Part shown: one piece after another, positions 1-6,310 of the stretch
Position numbering within the stretch: position 1 is the first letter of the stretch
How the letters are laid out: every line of letters starts with the position of its first letter
Source of the DNA: CAUTUX01 sp963532875
Lineage (GTDB): Bacteria > Bacillota > Clostridia > Christensenellales > CAG-917
Length of the DNA: 6,310 nt
NCBI GenBank assembly: GCA_963532875.1
Contig: CAUSLO010000039.1
Coordinates: 1 to 6,310, forward strand
Direction: 5' to 3'
The notes under the pieces: generated by a model
Told to the model about the DNA's origin: nothing
The model's input: only the letters and a program-made list of their open reading frames with translations
Databases searched by the model: none
Program-made: the position numbers and the translations under genes

Positions 1-61
1 AAAATTTACAAAGTGGGAGGTGTTAATTATTTACATAACTGTCAAAGAAGGGATTTCTTTA

Positions 62-122
62 GCAAAAGTGCAAAGTGCATGCTACTTTGGCTGTTTGTGT
101 GCTACTTTTTAAAATTTTGCAC
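62..122. repeat. Repeat- and palindrome-rich stretch in the leading intergenic region
   Basis: Seen directly: TGCTACTTT occurs at 80-88 and again at 100-108, a spacing of exactly 20 bp (about two helical turns). AAAGT (72-76) and ACTTT (84-88) form inverted arms around the palindrome GCATGC (77-82). GTGCAAA (68-74) is complementary to TTTGCAC (116-122), and AAAAGT (64-69) to ACTTTT (104-109). The block ends about 40 bp upstream of the -35 box of the next gene. It could be an operator region, or weak RNA structure at the 3' end of an upstream transcript. It lacks the GC-rich stem of a normal terminator. The function is not known, and some of the repetition may be chance in AT-rich DNA. The rest of 1-160 shows nothing I can name. 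Confidence 0.35.
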
Positions 123-162
123 CTAAATATCGTTATTTCTTACCGTCTTCATATGTGCCTCA

Positions 163-192
163 TTGACTTTTTTTAATTGCGATTAGTATAAT
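163..192 (+). promoter_or_regulatory. Sigma-A type promoter for the zinc-ribbon membrane protein gene
   Basis: TTGACT at 163-168 matches the -35 consensus at five of six positions. TATAAT at 187-192 is a perfect -10 box, and the spacer is 18 bp. Transcription would start near 199-200, giving a leader of only about 22 nt, which leaves no room for a riboswitch. The strength of both boxes suggests steady housekeeping-type expression unless the upstream repeats bind a regulator. Confidence 0.75.
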
Positions 193-210
193 TTTATTGA
201 CTATATTTTT

Positions 211-216
211 AAGGAG
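211..216 (+). promoter_or_regulatory. Shine-Dalgarno site that fixes the start at 222
   Basis: AAGGAG lies 5 nt before ATG 222. An in-frame GTG at 216-218 overlaps the last base of this site, so it cannot be its start codon. This makes ATG 222 the preferred start. Confidence 0.8.
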
Positions 217-221
217 TGCTT

Positions 222-1028
222 ATGTTCACAAGATGTCCTAGTTGCAAAAGTGAGATTTCTTTTGAACCACCAGAGAATTTTGAATTTCTCCCTGATGGCT
301 ACAGACATAGACTACAATGCCCTAACTGTGGAATAGCGATTGGCGTACGTATACCAAAACCACCACCAAAGGTTATTGAAGAAATAAATATTGATAACAT
401 AATAAATCCAAACAATGAAAGCGGACTTGTTCTTGTTAAAGAAAAAGAAAAACCATTACGTAAGCGTAGACAAAGAGGATACGAAGAAAGCCAAATCACT
501 CGTACTCTTATTATTTTCTTCATTTCATTATTCTTCTTTTTCTGGCCATTCATTTCTTATGGAATAAACTCATTACAGAAATCAAAAACTATTCCTGCTG
601 GGTTGCTACTCTACTTCTTTGATATTGACCCTATTAATGTACTAGTAGAAATGATTAACCTATCCAAGGCAAAAGATAAGATTGGATTAAGAGAATTCTT
701 TGCAAATAACGTTATGACAAATACTGCGAACTTATTTGGTATGTTCTTAATGATTACTGCTCTTATCTGTATCATCCTTTGTATTCTAGGATTTGTTGCA
801 AAGAGATATCTAAGAAGCACAACTATGGTTGTATCATTGATTGTAGGCATTTTAGGAATTGGAACTTTGTTGTTTCCAATGTTTAGATCTCTTTCAGTAA
901 TCGGCATAGAGAATTTCTTTAAAGAGGTAGTTAATAAAGGAAGGTACATCTACTTTGTATACCCTATCATTGGACTACTACAACTAGTACTTGGATTTGT
1001 CTTTATGCGACGTTACGAGGAAGAATAG
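222..1028 (+). CDS. Zinc-ribbon, four-helix membrane protein of unknown function
   Basis: A 268-residue protein that I do not recognise as a named family. The N-terminus carries a four-cysteine zinc ribbon: CPSC at 5-8 and CPNC at 33-36, with 24 residues between the pairs. A proline-rich, charged linker follows (about 45-94), ending in a basic cluster (KPLRKRRQR, 78-86). Hydrophobic helices are visible at about 95-115, 170-193, 200-221 and 242-262. The basic patches before helix 1, between helices 2 and 3 (KRYLR) and after helix 4 (RR) agree with the positive-inside rule. They place the zinc ribbon, the 2-3 loop and the C-terminus in the cytoplasm. The 116-169 loop would be outside, and its start (about 126-145) is partly hydrophobic. 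There is no signal peptide and no enzyme motif. The gene has its own promoter and terminator, so it is probably monocistronic. The ribbon may bind a protein or nucleic acid partner near the membrane, but that is inference. Confidence 0.85.
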   Translation: MFTRCPSCKSEISFEPPENFEFLPDGYRHRLQCPNCGIAIGVRIPKPPPKVIEEINIDNIINPNNESGLVLVKEKEKPLRKRRQRGYEESQITRTLIIFFISLFFFFWPFISYGINSLQKSKTIPAGLLLYFFDIDPINVLVEMINLSKAKDKIGLREFFANNVMTNTANLFGMFLMITALICIILCILGFVAKRYLRSTTMVVSLIVGILGIGTLLFPMFRSLSVIGIENFFKEVVNKGRYIYFVYPIIGLLQLVLGFVFMRRYEEE

Positions 1029-1056
1029 TTACCGTTATTTAAAATATATAAAGATT

Positions 1057-1082
1057 TAGCACCAATTTGGTGCTATTTTTTT
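1057..1082 (+). terminator. Rho-independent terminator after the zinc-ribbon gene
   Basis: TAGCACCA (1057-1064) pairs perfectly with TGGTGCTA (1068-1075) around a 3-nt loop, and seven T residues (1076-1082) follow at once. The hairpin begins 28 nt after the stop codon. It separates this gene from pgcA. The upstream flank has no clean A-run, so it looks mainly one-directional. Confidence 0.9.
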
Positions 1083-1093
1083 ATCCTCTATAT

Positions 1094-1130
1094 TTTATGT
1101 TGATTTAAATTAATATATTATAGGTATATA
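1094..1130 (+). promoter_or_regulatory. Probable pgcA promoter region, boxes uncertain
   Basis: A promoter is expected here because a terminator precedes and pgcA follows. Two readings are possible. One is TTTATG (1094-1099) with TATTAT (1116-1121) and a 16-bp spacer, which gives a leader of about 20 nt. The other is TTGATT (1100-1105) with TATATA (1125-1130) and a 19-bp spacer, which would start transcription almost on top of the ribosome site. The first fits the leader better and the second has the better -35 box. The region is so AT-rich that neither is secure. Confidence 0.4.
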
Positions 1131-1137
1131 TACAGAT

Positions 1138-1143
1138 AGGAGA
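1138..1143 (+). promoter_or_regulatory. Shine-Dalgarno site of pgcA
   Basis: AGGAGA ends 4 nt before ATG 1148, which is good spacing and sequence for a Firmicutes-type ribosome site. It supports the chosen start. Confidence 0.8.
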
Positions 1144-1147
1144 TTTT

Positions 1148-2899
1148 ATGGACTATTTAACAAACTATAAAGAGTGGTTAAACTCTAATGAATTGAATAC
1201 AGAAGAAAAATCATACTTAGAAGGACTTGATGAGGATACAAAAAAAGACATGTTCTTTTCTCCTCTTTCTTTTGGCACCGCTGGTATGCGTGGGGTGATT
1301 GATCTTGGCCCTAATAGAATGAATATATATTCTGTTAAGCGTGCTACTATTGGTCTTGCAAAATTTATCCTTTCTAAAGGTAAAAAGAATATGGCTCGTG
1401 GGGTAGTTGTTTCATATGACACACGAAAGTTTTCAAAAGAGTTTGCAATTATCTCTGCTATTACCCTTTCAAAATTTAAAATTAAAGTATACCTATTTGA
1501 AGATGTACGACCTGTTCCATTCTGCTCTTTCGCCATTAGAGAATTAAATGCATTTGCTGGCATTATGATTACTGCTTCACATAATCCTAAACAATATAAC
1601 GGATATAAGATATATGGGGATGACGGTGCACAAATGGGCCTTGAGGCTACAAATAAAGTTGTTAAGCATATTGATGCGACTAAATACTTTGGGGAACTTG
1701 AAATTAAACCAGAAGAAATCCCTACTCATGAAACTATTAAAAAATTTGAGAATAAGGACTTCAATGAATATATATCAGTTGTAGGATCAGAAATTGATTC
1801 TAAATACTTTGATGCTATTTCAAAGTTAAGTTTGTCAAAAAAAGCAATTGAGGAGTATGGCAAAGATATTAAAGTGGTTTACACGCCAATACATGGTACT
1901 GGGCATATGCCAGTCTCTACTATATTAAATCGCTTGGGAATTTCAGTATCTCTCGTTAAAGAACAGTGCACTATGGACTCTGAGTTTTCAACAGTACAAG
2001 TCCCTAATCCAGAAGATGAGGGTGCTTTAAAACTTGGTATTGAACTTGCCAAGAAAATTAATAGCGATATTGTAATTGGGACAGACCCTGATGCGGATCG
2101 TATGGGGATTGCAATACGCAATGCAGAGAATGAATTTGTACTGCTAAATGGTAACCAAATTGGTTGTCTTCTACTTGCATACATTTTGGAAAGACTAAAA
2201 GCATTGAAGAAACTTCCAGACAATGGTGCCGTTGTTAAAACAATAGTTACTACTCAACTCGCAAATGAAATATCGAAAGCATACAATGTAGAGTGCCTTG
2301 ATGTACTAACTGGATTTAAGTTCATTGGCGAAAAGATAAAGGAATGGGAAAAGAATAAAAAACGCACATACATATTCGGATTTGAGGAAAGTTACGGTTC
2401 TCTTGTTGGCACGCACTCTAGAGATAAGGATGCTGTTGTTGCAGCAATGTTATTCGCTGAAATGATGTGTTATCTAAAGAGTAAGCAAATATCTATATTT
2501 GACTATATAAAGAATATTTTTGAAAAATTTGGCTACTATTCTGAAAAATCAATTTCAATTGCTTTCCCTGGTATAGATGGCATGGGAAAGATGGACCACG
2601 TCATGAAAGTACTTAAGGACATTAACTTTGAAAGTATTTGCGGTGTAACTACTTTTGCTAAAGAAGACTACTCTACAAGCACTTCATACATTCACGGTAA
2701 AAAGAAATCTATCAAGTTACCAAAAAGCAATGTGGTAAAAATAATATTAGACAACGGCGATTGGGTTTGCATCCGACCAAGTGGCACAGAGCCAAAACTT
2801 AAGATCTATGCATCTGCAAAGAGAGATAATTCAGATTCAGCAAAATATGCTTGCACTGATTATTTAAATTTCTTAAAAAATTTTGTTGAGAAAAACTAA
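1148..2899 (+). CDS. pgcA: Alpha-phosphoglucomutase / phosphomannomutase
   Basis: This cytoplasmic enzyme interconverts glucose-1-phosphate and glucose-6-phosphate through a phosphoserine and a bisphosphate intermediate. It feeds UDP-glucose, cell-wall and storage polysaccharide synthesis. All four domains of the alpha-D-phosphohexomutase family are present in 583 residues, close to the length of the B. subtilis PgcA type. GTAGMRG is at 43-49. The catalytic phosphoserine loop TASHNP is at 142-147 (Ser144). The Mg-binding loop DPDADR is at 313-318, the sugar-specificity loop GFEES at 411-415, and the phosphate-binding loop RPSGTEP at 543-549. No key residue is missing. The DPDADR form and the length favour the PgcA-like branch over the shorter ManB/GlmM enzymes, but glucose versus mannose preference cannot be settled by eye. 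The gene appears to be transcribed alone, and its stop codon overlaps that of convergent rmuC by 4 nt. Confidence 0.96.
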   Translation: MDYLTNYKEWLNSNELNTEEKSYLEGLDEDTKKDMFFSPLSFGTAGMRGVIDLGPNRMNIYSVKRATIGLAKFILSKGKKNMARGVVVSYDTRKFSKEFAIISAITLSKFKIKVYLFEDVRPVPFCSFAIRELNAFAGIMITASHNPKQYNGYKIYGDDGAQMGLEATNKVVKHIDATKYFGELEIKPEEIPTHETIKKFENKDFNEYISVVGSEIDSKYFDAISKLSLSKKAIEEYGKDIKVVYTPIHGTGHMPVSTILNRLGISVSLVKEQCTMDSEFSTVQVPNPEDEGALKLGIELAKKINSDIVIGTDPDADRMGIAIRNAENEFVLLNGNQIGCLLLAYILERLKALKKLPDNGAVVKTIVTTQLANEISKAYNVECLDVLTGFKFIGEKIKEWEKNKKRTYIFGFEESYGSLVGTHSRDKDAVVAAMLFAEMMCYLKSKQISIFDYIKNIFEKFGYYSEKSISIAFPGIDGMGKMDHVMKVLKDINFESICGVTTFAKEDYSTSTSYIHGKKKSIKLPKSNVVKIILDNGDWVCIRPSGTEPKLKIYASAKRDNSDSAKYACTDYLNFLKNFVEKN

Positions 2900-4089
2900 G
2901 ACTCCAGTAATTCTATTTTATTAGGATCACCGAAGGCATTAATATTCTCTTTCATTTTGCCAGCATTCTTCGTTAATTTCTCTATTGAGGTTCTCGCCTT
3001 CTCTAGGTTACGTTGGACATCATTAATATCATCAAGTACTTTATCAAAATCCTTAACAAAATTGTTTATCATTTTAACAATCATATTTGCTCTACTAGTA
3101 ATCTTTGCTGTTTTATACAAGTCTGCAATTGCTTGAATTATTGCGATAATCGTTGTTGGACCTGCGGGAATGACTTTAAGTTCTTTATATAAATATGTGA
3201 ACAAATCTACATTCTTCACTACGGCCCCAAATATGCCCTCGCTTGGAAGATACATTATTGCATATGCCGTTGTTATACCATCAATAATGTATTTATCTGA
3301 TATATCTTTTGCAGACTTCTTCACTGCATCAAAAAAGTTTTTTTCCTCTCTCTTCCCTTCATCTCCACTTTCTAATGCCTCAATATATGTCTTATATTTA
3401 ATAACTGCAAATTTAGAGTCAATAGGCAGAAGTAGTTCCTTATCTGAAGTTGCAACCTTAATGGCATAGTCAACTATGCTGTTTTCTCCTAACTTGTATT
3501 GTTGTAAAATCAGTTGCTTGGGCAACACATTTTGCAATATATCCATTAATAATATTTCACCGATTATACCTGTTTGTTTTATGTTAGAAAAAATAGTGTT
3601 GATTTCTTTTATCCCATTGCCCAATTCATTCATCTGAAGCATGTGTTTATTTAATTTATCTAAATCTTCATTTACTGGTTTAAATGCATTAAAGAATTTC
3701 TCACTTATTGATTTGTTCATTTCTTCTTCAACCATTTTCTTTATTTCGCCAGTCTCTCTGGTGTTAGCAATTTGATTCGCAGATAACTGACTTTGTATTT
3801 TCTCTAATTGTTCACTAAGTTTGTCTGATAAGGTTTGTTTGTGTTGATCACCTTTATCTTTAACTCTTTCTAATTCAGTTCTAATTCTTTCTTCTTGTTC
3901 CAAGGATCTTTTTTCATTCTTTTCTTCAAGTGCACGAATTGCTCCTAACAACTTCTCTATGTCTTGACTGTTTTCTGTTGAATGAATTTGAGGCTTTTCT
4001 TTTCTCTTTGCTAACACAATTATGAATGCAACCATTCCTAAAACGATGATTACACCTAAGACAATTAAAGTTATTTTGGTAGGCTCCAT
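2896..4089 (-). CDS. rmuC: RmuC-family membrane-anchored DNA recombination protein
   Basis: A 397-residue RmuC-family protein. Escherichia coli RmuC is linked to limiting inversions at short inverted repeats, and the family core resembles PD-(D/E)XK nucleases. Seen here: an N-terminal membrane helix (about 6-27) followed by basic residues, then a long charged coiled coil (about 40-165) rich in Glu, Lys and Gln. The RmuC core runs from about 166 to 350, with GEILL (177-181), VDYAI (206-210) and LPIDSKF (221-227). E178, D207, D224 and K226 are plausible active-site residues. YLPSEG (280-285) and PAGPTT (308-313) are family signatures. A second helical stretch closes the protein. The ATG directly follows the cca stop (TAAATG, no gap). 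Ribosome-site sequences AGGA (4097-4094) and AAAGGAG further upstream lie inside the cca end, so translation is probably coupled. It is last in the operon, and I see no terminator behind it. Confidence 0.94.
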   Translation of the reverse strand: MEPTKITLIVLGVIIVLGMVAFIIVLAKRKEKPQIHSTENSQDIEKLLGAIRALEEKNEKRSLEQEERIRTELERVKDKGDQHKQTLSDKLSEQLEKIQSQLSANQIANTRETGEIKKMVEEEMNKSISEKFFNAFKPVNEDLDKLNKHMLQMNELGNGIKEINTIFSNIKQTGIIGEILLMDILQNVLPKQLILQQYKLGENSIVDYAIKVATSDKELLLPIDSKFAVIKYKTYIEALESGDEGKREEKNFFDAVKKSAKDISDKYIIDGITTAYAIMYLPSEGIFGAVVKNVDLFTYLYKELKVIPAGPTTIIAIIQAIADLYKTAKITSRANMIVKMINNFVKDFDKVLDDINDVQRNLEKARTSIEKLTKNAGKMKENINAFGDPNKIELLES

Positions 4090-5346
4090 TTAATCCTGTT
4101 TCTCCTTTATATACCGATTTTTAATATATTTCATTGCCAAGCCCCTATCCCTCAGCCTAAAATCGCCACAAATGGCGGTTAAAAGGTCTTCTAGGACTCT
4201 TCCTCTAATTATATTGGGAATGCCTAAATCAATCAAATCTTGACCATTTACTGGCAGTTCTTTAATGCTCATTGGAACTTTCTCATCTCTCATTTCTATT
4301 AGAATATCTTCCAATTCTTTTGCTTGTTGCCTCATCTTCACTGCTTTTTTAAATACAATTAGGCTATCCATGACATCCTGATTCTCTATTACAAATTTCA
4401 TCAATTCTGCCTTTGAACTTGGTTGTTTGTCATATATGGAACATACTCTAGATACTTGAGTTGCGATCTTCTTTGATGCCCCCATATTTTTGAAGTATGA
4501 AATTATTCTCTCCTTACTCTGTGCATTTTTAAATAGTACTGACCATCGTGAAACCTCATCCATACCATTAAACGTCAAATACTTAATATCTTCTTTGTTG
4601 GTACTTCCATCTAACACATACTCATGCAGTCCAATTTCAAACAGCACACCAAATGCTCTCACTGTTCTTCCCCCTCCAAGAGCAAGCATATGTGATAGTT
4701 CGTCATATATCCTTTCTGACGCTATGTCTTTAATTCTCCATACATTTTCTTTTGCCTTACTTAGAGTTGTTTTGTCTATCTCAAACTGCAATTGCCCTGC
4801 AAATCGTGCTAGCCTAAGCAATCGCAAGCCATCCTCTTCAAATACGCTATTAGGATCTCTGGTTGTACTTAAAATCCTTGAATGTACATCAGCAAGCCCT
4901 TCTAACGGATCAATTATCTCTCCACTTACAACATCTCTATATATTGCATTTGCTTTAAAGTCTCTTCGCTCCGCATCTATTTTAATGTCATCAACAAATA
5001 CAACTTCCTTGGGTTTATGTTCTCCGCTACCGTTTCTGTATAAGTCTTTTCTAAAGCGTGTGTATTCATATGTGTGTTCTTTGTATTTGATTATTGCGGT
5101 CCCTGTATTTTCGATTGTCCCTACAAGTTTAAATTCAGTCCCTGTGATTCTTCCCTTCAACTCTGATACTGACAGTGTTGATGCAATATCTATGTCGCCA
5201 ACTTCTTTACTGCCTAGGAAAACATCACGAACAGAGCCCCCAACCATATATAACCTATGAGGGCTAAATAAACTGCCTAGTTGGCGTAATATGTCTACAT
5301 TTTCTCCATCGAATTTAATGTCTTTTGTCGATATGTTATTTTTCAT
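4090..5346 (-). CDS. cca: Class II CCA tRNA nucleotidyltransferase (poly(A) polymerase family)
   Basis: This enzyme builds or repairs the 3'-CCA end of tRNAs from CTP and ATP without a template. The 418 residues show the class II head domain in order: GGSVRD (36-41), the metal-binding pair DID (51-53), motif B ERRDFKANA (126-134), DPLEGLADV (146-154), the nucleotide-selecting EEDGLRLLRLARFA (170-183) and ERIYDEL (211-217). The C-terminal part has the tRNA-binding signature LPVNGQDLIDLGI (364-376). No HD phosphohydrolase motif is seen, unlike E. coli Cca. Motif B usually reads RRDFTxNA, and Lys131 replaces the Thr. The family also includes CC-adding, A-adding and poly(A) enzymes, which cannot be separated by eye. 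A single such gene would most simply be full CCA-adding. The start overlaps the hpt end by 11 nt and has only AGGTG one base before ATG, so it probably relies on ribosomes finishing hpt. No better in-frame start exists before the essential GGSVRD motif. Confidence 0.93.
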   Translation of the reverse strand: MKNNISTKDIKFDGENVDILRQLGSLFSPHRLYMVGGSVRDVFLGSKEVGDIDIASTLSVSELKGRITGTEFKLVGTIENTGTAIIKYKEHTYEYTRFRKDLYRNGSGEHKPKEVVFVDDIKIDAERRDFKANAIYRDVVSGEIIDPLEGLADVHSRILSTTRDPNSVFEEDGLRLLRLARFAGQLQFEIDKTTLSKAKENVWRIKDIASERIYDELSHMLALGGGRTVRAFGVLFEIGLHEYVLDGSTNKEDIKYLTFNGMDEVSRWSVLFKNAQSKERIISYFKNMGASKKIATQVSRVCSIYDKQPSSKAELMKFVIENQDVMDSLIVFKKAVKMRQQAKELEDILIEMRDEKVPMSIKELPVNGQDLIDLGIPNIIRGRVLEDLLTAICGDFRLRDRGLAMKYIKNRYIKEKQD

Positions 5347-5881
5347 ACACCTGTCTTTTTAAGACACAAACTTCTGGAATGTTTCTATATTTTTGATCGT
5401 AGTCTAAACCATACCCGACTACAAACTCATCTGGTATTTCAAACCCTACATAGTCCCCTTCCATTTTAACTTTTCTTCTTGATGGCTTATCTAGAATTGT
5501 ACAGATCTTAATTGTCTTTGGTCCTCTTGCTTCAAAGACTCTCTTCAAATATGACAACGTTGTTCCTGTATCTATAATGTCTTCTACAAGTATTACATTC
5601 TTATCCTTTATTGGAGCACCTAGGTCTTTGATTAGATTTACTTCCCCTGTGCTAACTGTTCCTGTGCCGTAACTTGAAACTGAGATAAAGTCTATATCTA
5701 CATCTAATTTAATTTCTCTTAAGAGGTCTGCAAAAAACACGCAACTTCCTCTTAAAATACAAATTAATGTGATTTTTTCGTCTTTAAAATCTTTTGTTAT
5801 TTGTGCCCCTAATTCTTTTACACGTTTCGCTATTTCTTCTTTTGAATATAAAACTTTTTTTATATCTTTCATCATGTCCAT
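5336..5881 (-). CDS. hpt: Hypoxanthine(-guanine) phosphoribosyltransferase
   Basis: This cytoplasmic purine-salvage enzyme joins hypoxanthine or guanine to PRPP, giving IMP or GMP and pyrophosphate. The 181 residues match the usual bacterial length. Seen: the pyrophosphate loop LRGS (43-46), the hood-region SSYGTGT (69-75), the PRPP-binding motif VILVEDIIDTGTTL (96-109) with its acidic pair E100-D101, the base-binding lysine in LDKPSRR (K132), and the C-terminal FVVGYGLDYDQKYRNIP (153-169). All expected catalytic parts are present. Three in-frame ATGs begin the gene (5881, 5875, 5872). GGAG at 5892-5889 lies 7 nt before the first, so that start is chosen. One base separates it from the tilS stop, and the pair tilS-hpt is a classical Firmicutes neighbourhood. 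Hypoxanthine preference over xanthine is inferred from the family. Confidence 0.96.
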   Translation of the reverse strand: MDMMKDIKKVLYSKEEIAKRVKELGAQITKDFKDEKITLICILRGSCVFFADLLREIKLDVDIDFISVSSYGTGTVSTGEVNLIKDLGAPIKDKNVILVEDIIDTGTTLSYLKRVFEARGPKTIKICTILDKPSRRKVKMEGDYVGFEIPDEFVVGYGLDYDQKYRNIPEVCVLKRQVYEK

Positions 5882-5882
5882 T

Positions 5883-6310
5883 TTACTTCTCCGTTATTTT
5901 AAATATTTTATTTGTTGTTTTATCTATCTTAATTTTATCACTAGTTGCATATCCTACTATTTGAAGTATCTCATCTTTATCAGCGAGCACAATTATATTG
6001 TCTCTATTTTCTCTAGGTATCTTGAGGTCGCTTAAATGATCTGCCAACATAACCTTATGTCCATTTGTCTTTGTAAAGGTATCGCCCTTTTTTCTGTATC
6101 TAAACACTGCCGTATTTGGGATTTTTTCTGCATCAGCATATTTGCCATCTTTCTCGTATTCGTTTACTTCTTCTACATATACTCTCTGATATTCAACAAC
6201 TCCAGAAAATCTCTCATAATACCCATCTAAAAACACAATATACTCTTCCTTACCTCTCATTACTTTTATGTTCCTAGGAAAATCTAAAGTTGTTCCTTCA
6301 TCATTATTTT
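5883..6310 (-). CDS. tilS: tRNA(Ile)-lysidine synthase, C-terminal part (5' end beyond window)
   Basis: TilS attaches lysine to cytidine 34 of tRNA-Ile2 using ATP. This changes the anticodon reading from AUG to AUA, and the enzyme is essential in most bacteria. Only the last 141 codons are inside the window. The frame stays open through the right edge with no stop, so the internal Met at 6260 is not the true start. The visible part contains the typical TilS C-terminal domain. FRYRKKGDTF is followed by a glycine/lysine turn (NGHKVM), then LADHLSDLKIPRENRDNIIVL and DEILQIVGYATSDKIKID, matching the family pattern of R-x-R-x-x-GD, K(I/V)P-x-x-x-R and a final VGY strand. The N-type PP-loop ATPase domain (SGGxDS) must lie upstream and cannot be checked. 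Identification rests on the C-terminal pattern plus the directly adjacent hpt. The operon promoter is outside the window. Confidence 0.88.
   Translation of the reverse strand, partial: NNDEGTTLDFPRNIKVMRGKEEYIVFLDGYYERFSGVVEYQRVYVEEVNEYEKDGKYADAEKIPNTAVFRYRKKGDTFTKTNGHKVMLADHLSDLKIPRENRDNIIVLADKDEILQIVGYATSDKIKIDKTTNKIFKITEK
5886..5892 (-). promoter_or_regulatory. Shine-Dalgarno site of hpt, inside the tilS end
   Basis: On the minus strand GGAGAAG (5892-5886) precedes ATG 5881. Its GGAG core is 7 nt from that ATG but 13 or more from the two later in-frame ATGs, so it decides among three candidate starts. It lies within the last tilS codons, which fits coupled translation. Confidence 0.75.

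Noticed and set aside
12..22. GTGGGAGG sequence resembling an MraZ-type site or a ribosome site
   Set aside because: It is a single copy, whereas MraZ operators are spaced repeats. The GTG it could serve gives only a 30-codon frame without features.
216..221. GTG at 216 as the start of the zinc-ribbon protein
   Set aside because: It overlaps the AAGGAG ribosome site, and ATG 222 has ideal spacing from that site.
1083..1137. Possible riboswitch or leader structure before pgcA
   Set aside because: The gap is short and almost purely AT, with no stable conserved stems.
1165..1563. Minus-strand open frame inside pgcA, and a similar one at 1879-2223
   Set aside because: Both are antisense to conserved catalytic regions of pgcA and have no recognisable domain.
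3331..3345. Slippery heptamer A-AAA-AAC in rmuC (A7 tract on the minus strand), possible programmed frameshift
   Set aside because: A -1 shift would meet a stop almost at once within the RmuC core, and the intact frame gives a full-length family member. Most likely a chance homopolymer in AT-rich DNA.
4490..5260. Long plus-strand open frame opposite cca (256 residues)
   Set aside because: It lies fully antisense to a clear enzyme gene. The product is Ser/Leu-rich with no motif and has the look of a shadow frame.
5883..6260. A standalone 125-residue gene starting at the Met codon at 6260
   Set aside because: The same frame stays open to the window edge, and the protein matches the C-terminal domain of TilS, so this Met is internal.

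Overview
This is an AT-rich window of ordinary chromosomal character. The standard genetic code fits, since UGG is used for Trp and all genes are intact. Strong AGGAG-type ribosome sites, a near-consensus sigma-A promoter, a U-tract hairpin terminator and the neighbouring tilS-hpt pair all point to a low-GC Firmicutes/Bacillota lineage, probably a clostridium-like bacterium. I cannot name a species.

Layout. Positions 1-221 hold no gene I can support. They contain a repeat- and palindrome-rich stretch (about 62-122) and a good promoter (163-192). The first gene (222-1028, +) encodes an unrecognised protein with a cytoplasmic Cys4 zinc ribbon and four predicted membrane helices. It is a single-gene unit closed by an intrinsic terminator (1057-1082). 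Next comes pgcA (1148-2899, +), a full-length alpha-phosphoglucomutase/phosphomannomutase with all catalytic loops. It meets a minus-strand cluster tail to tail, and the two stop codons overlap by 4 nt.

The minus-strand cluster reads, in order of transcription, tilS (3' part only, cut by the right edge), hpt, cca and rmuC. The junctions are extremely tight: 1 nt between tilS and hpt, an 11-nt overlap between hpt and cca, and 0 nt between cca and rmuC. This indicates one polycistronic, translationally coupled operon whose promoter lies outside the window. Two members act on tRNA: TilS makes lysidine at the tRNA-Ile2 wobble position, and Cca adds or repairs the 3' CCA end. Hpt salvages purine bases, and RmuC is a membrane-anchored, nuclease-like protein linked to DNA rearrangement control. 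The tilS-hpt order is classical. In Bacillus subtilis ftsH follows hpt, whereas here cca and rmuC do.

No CRISPR array, mobile element, RNA gene or defence island is visible. The least explained items are the zinc-ribbon membrane protein and the repeats in front of it. I did not find a convincing new multi-gene system.
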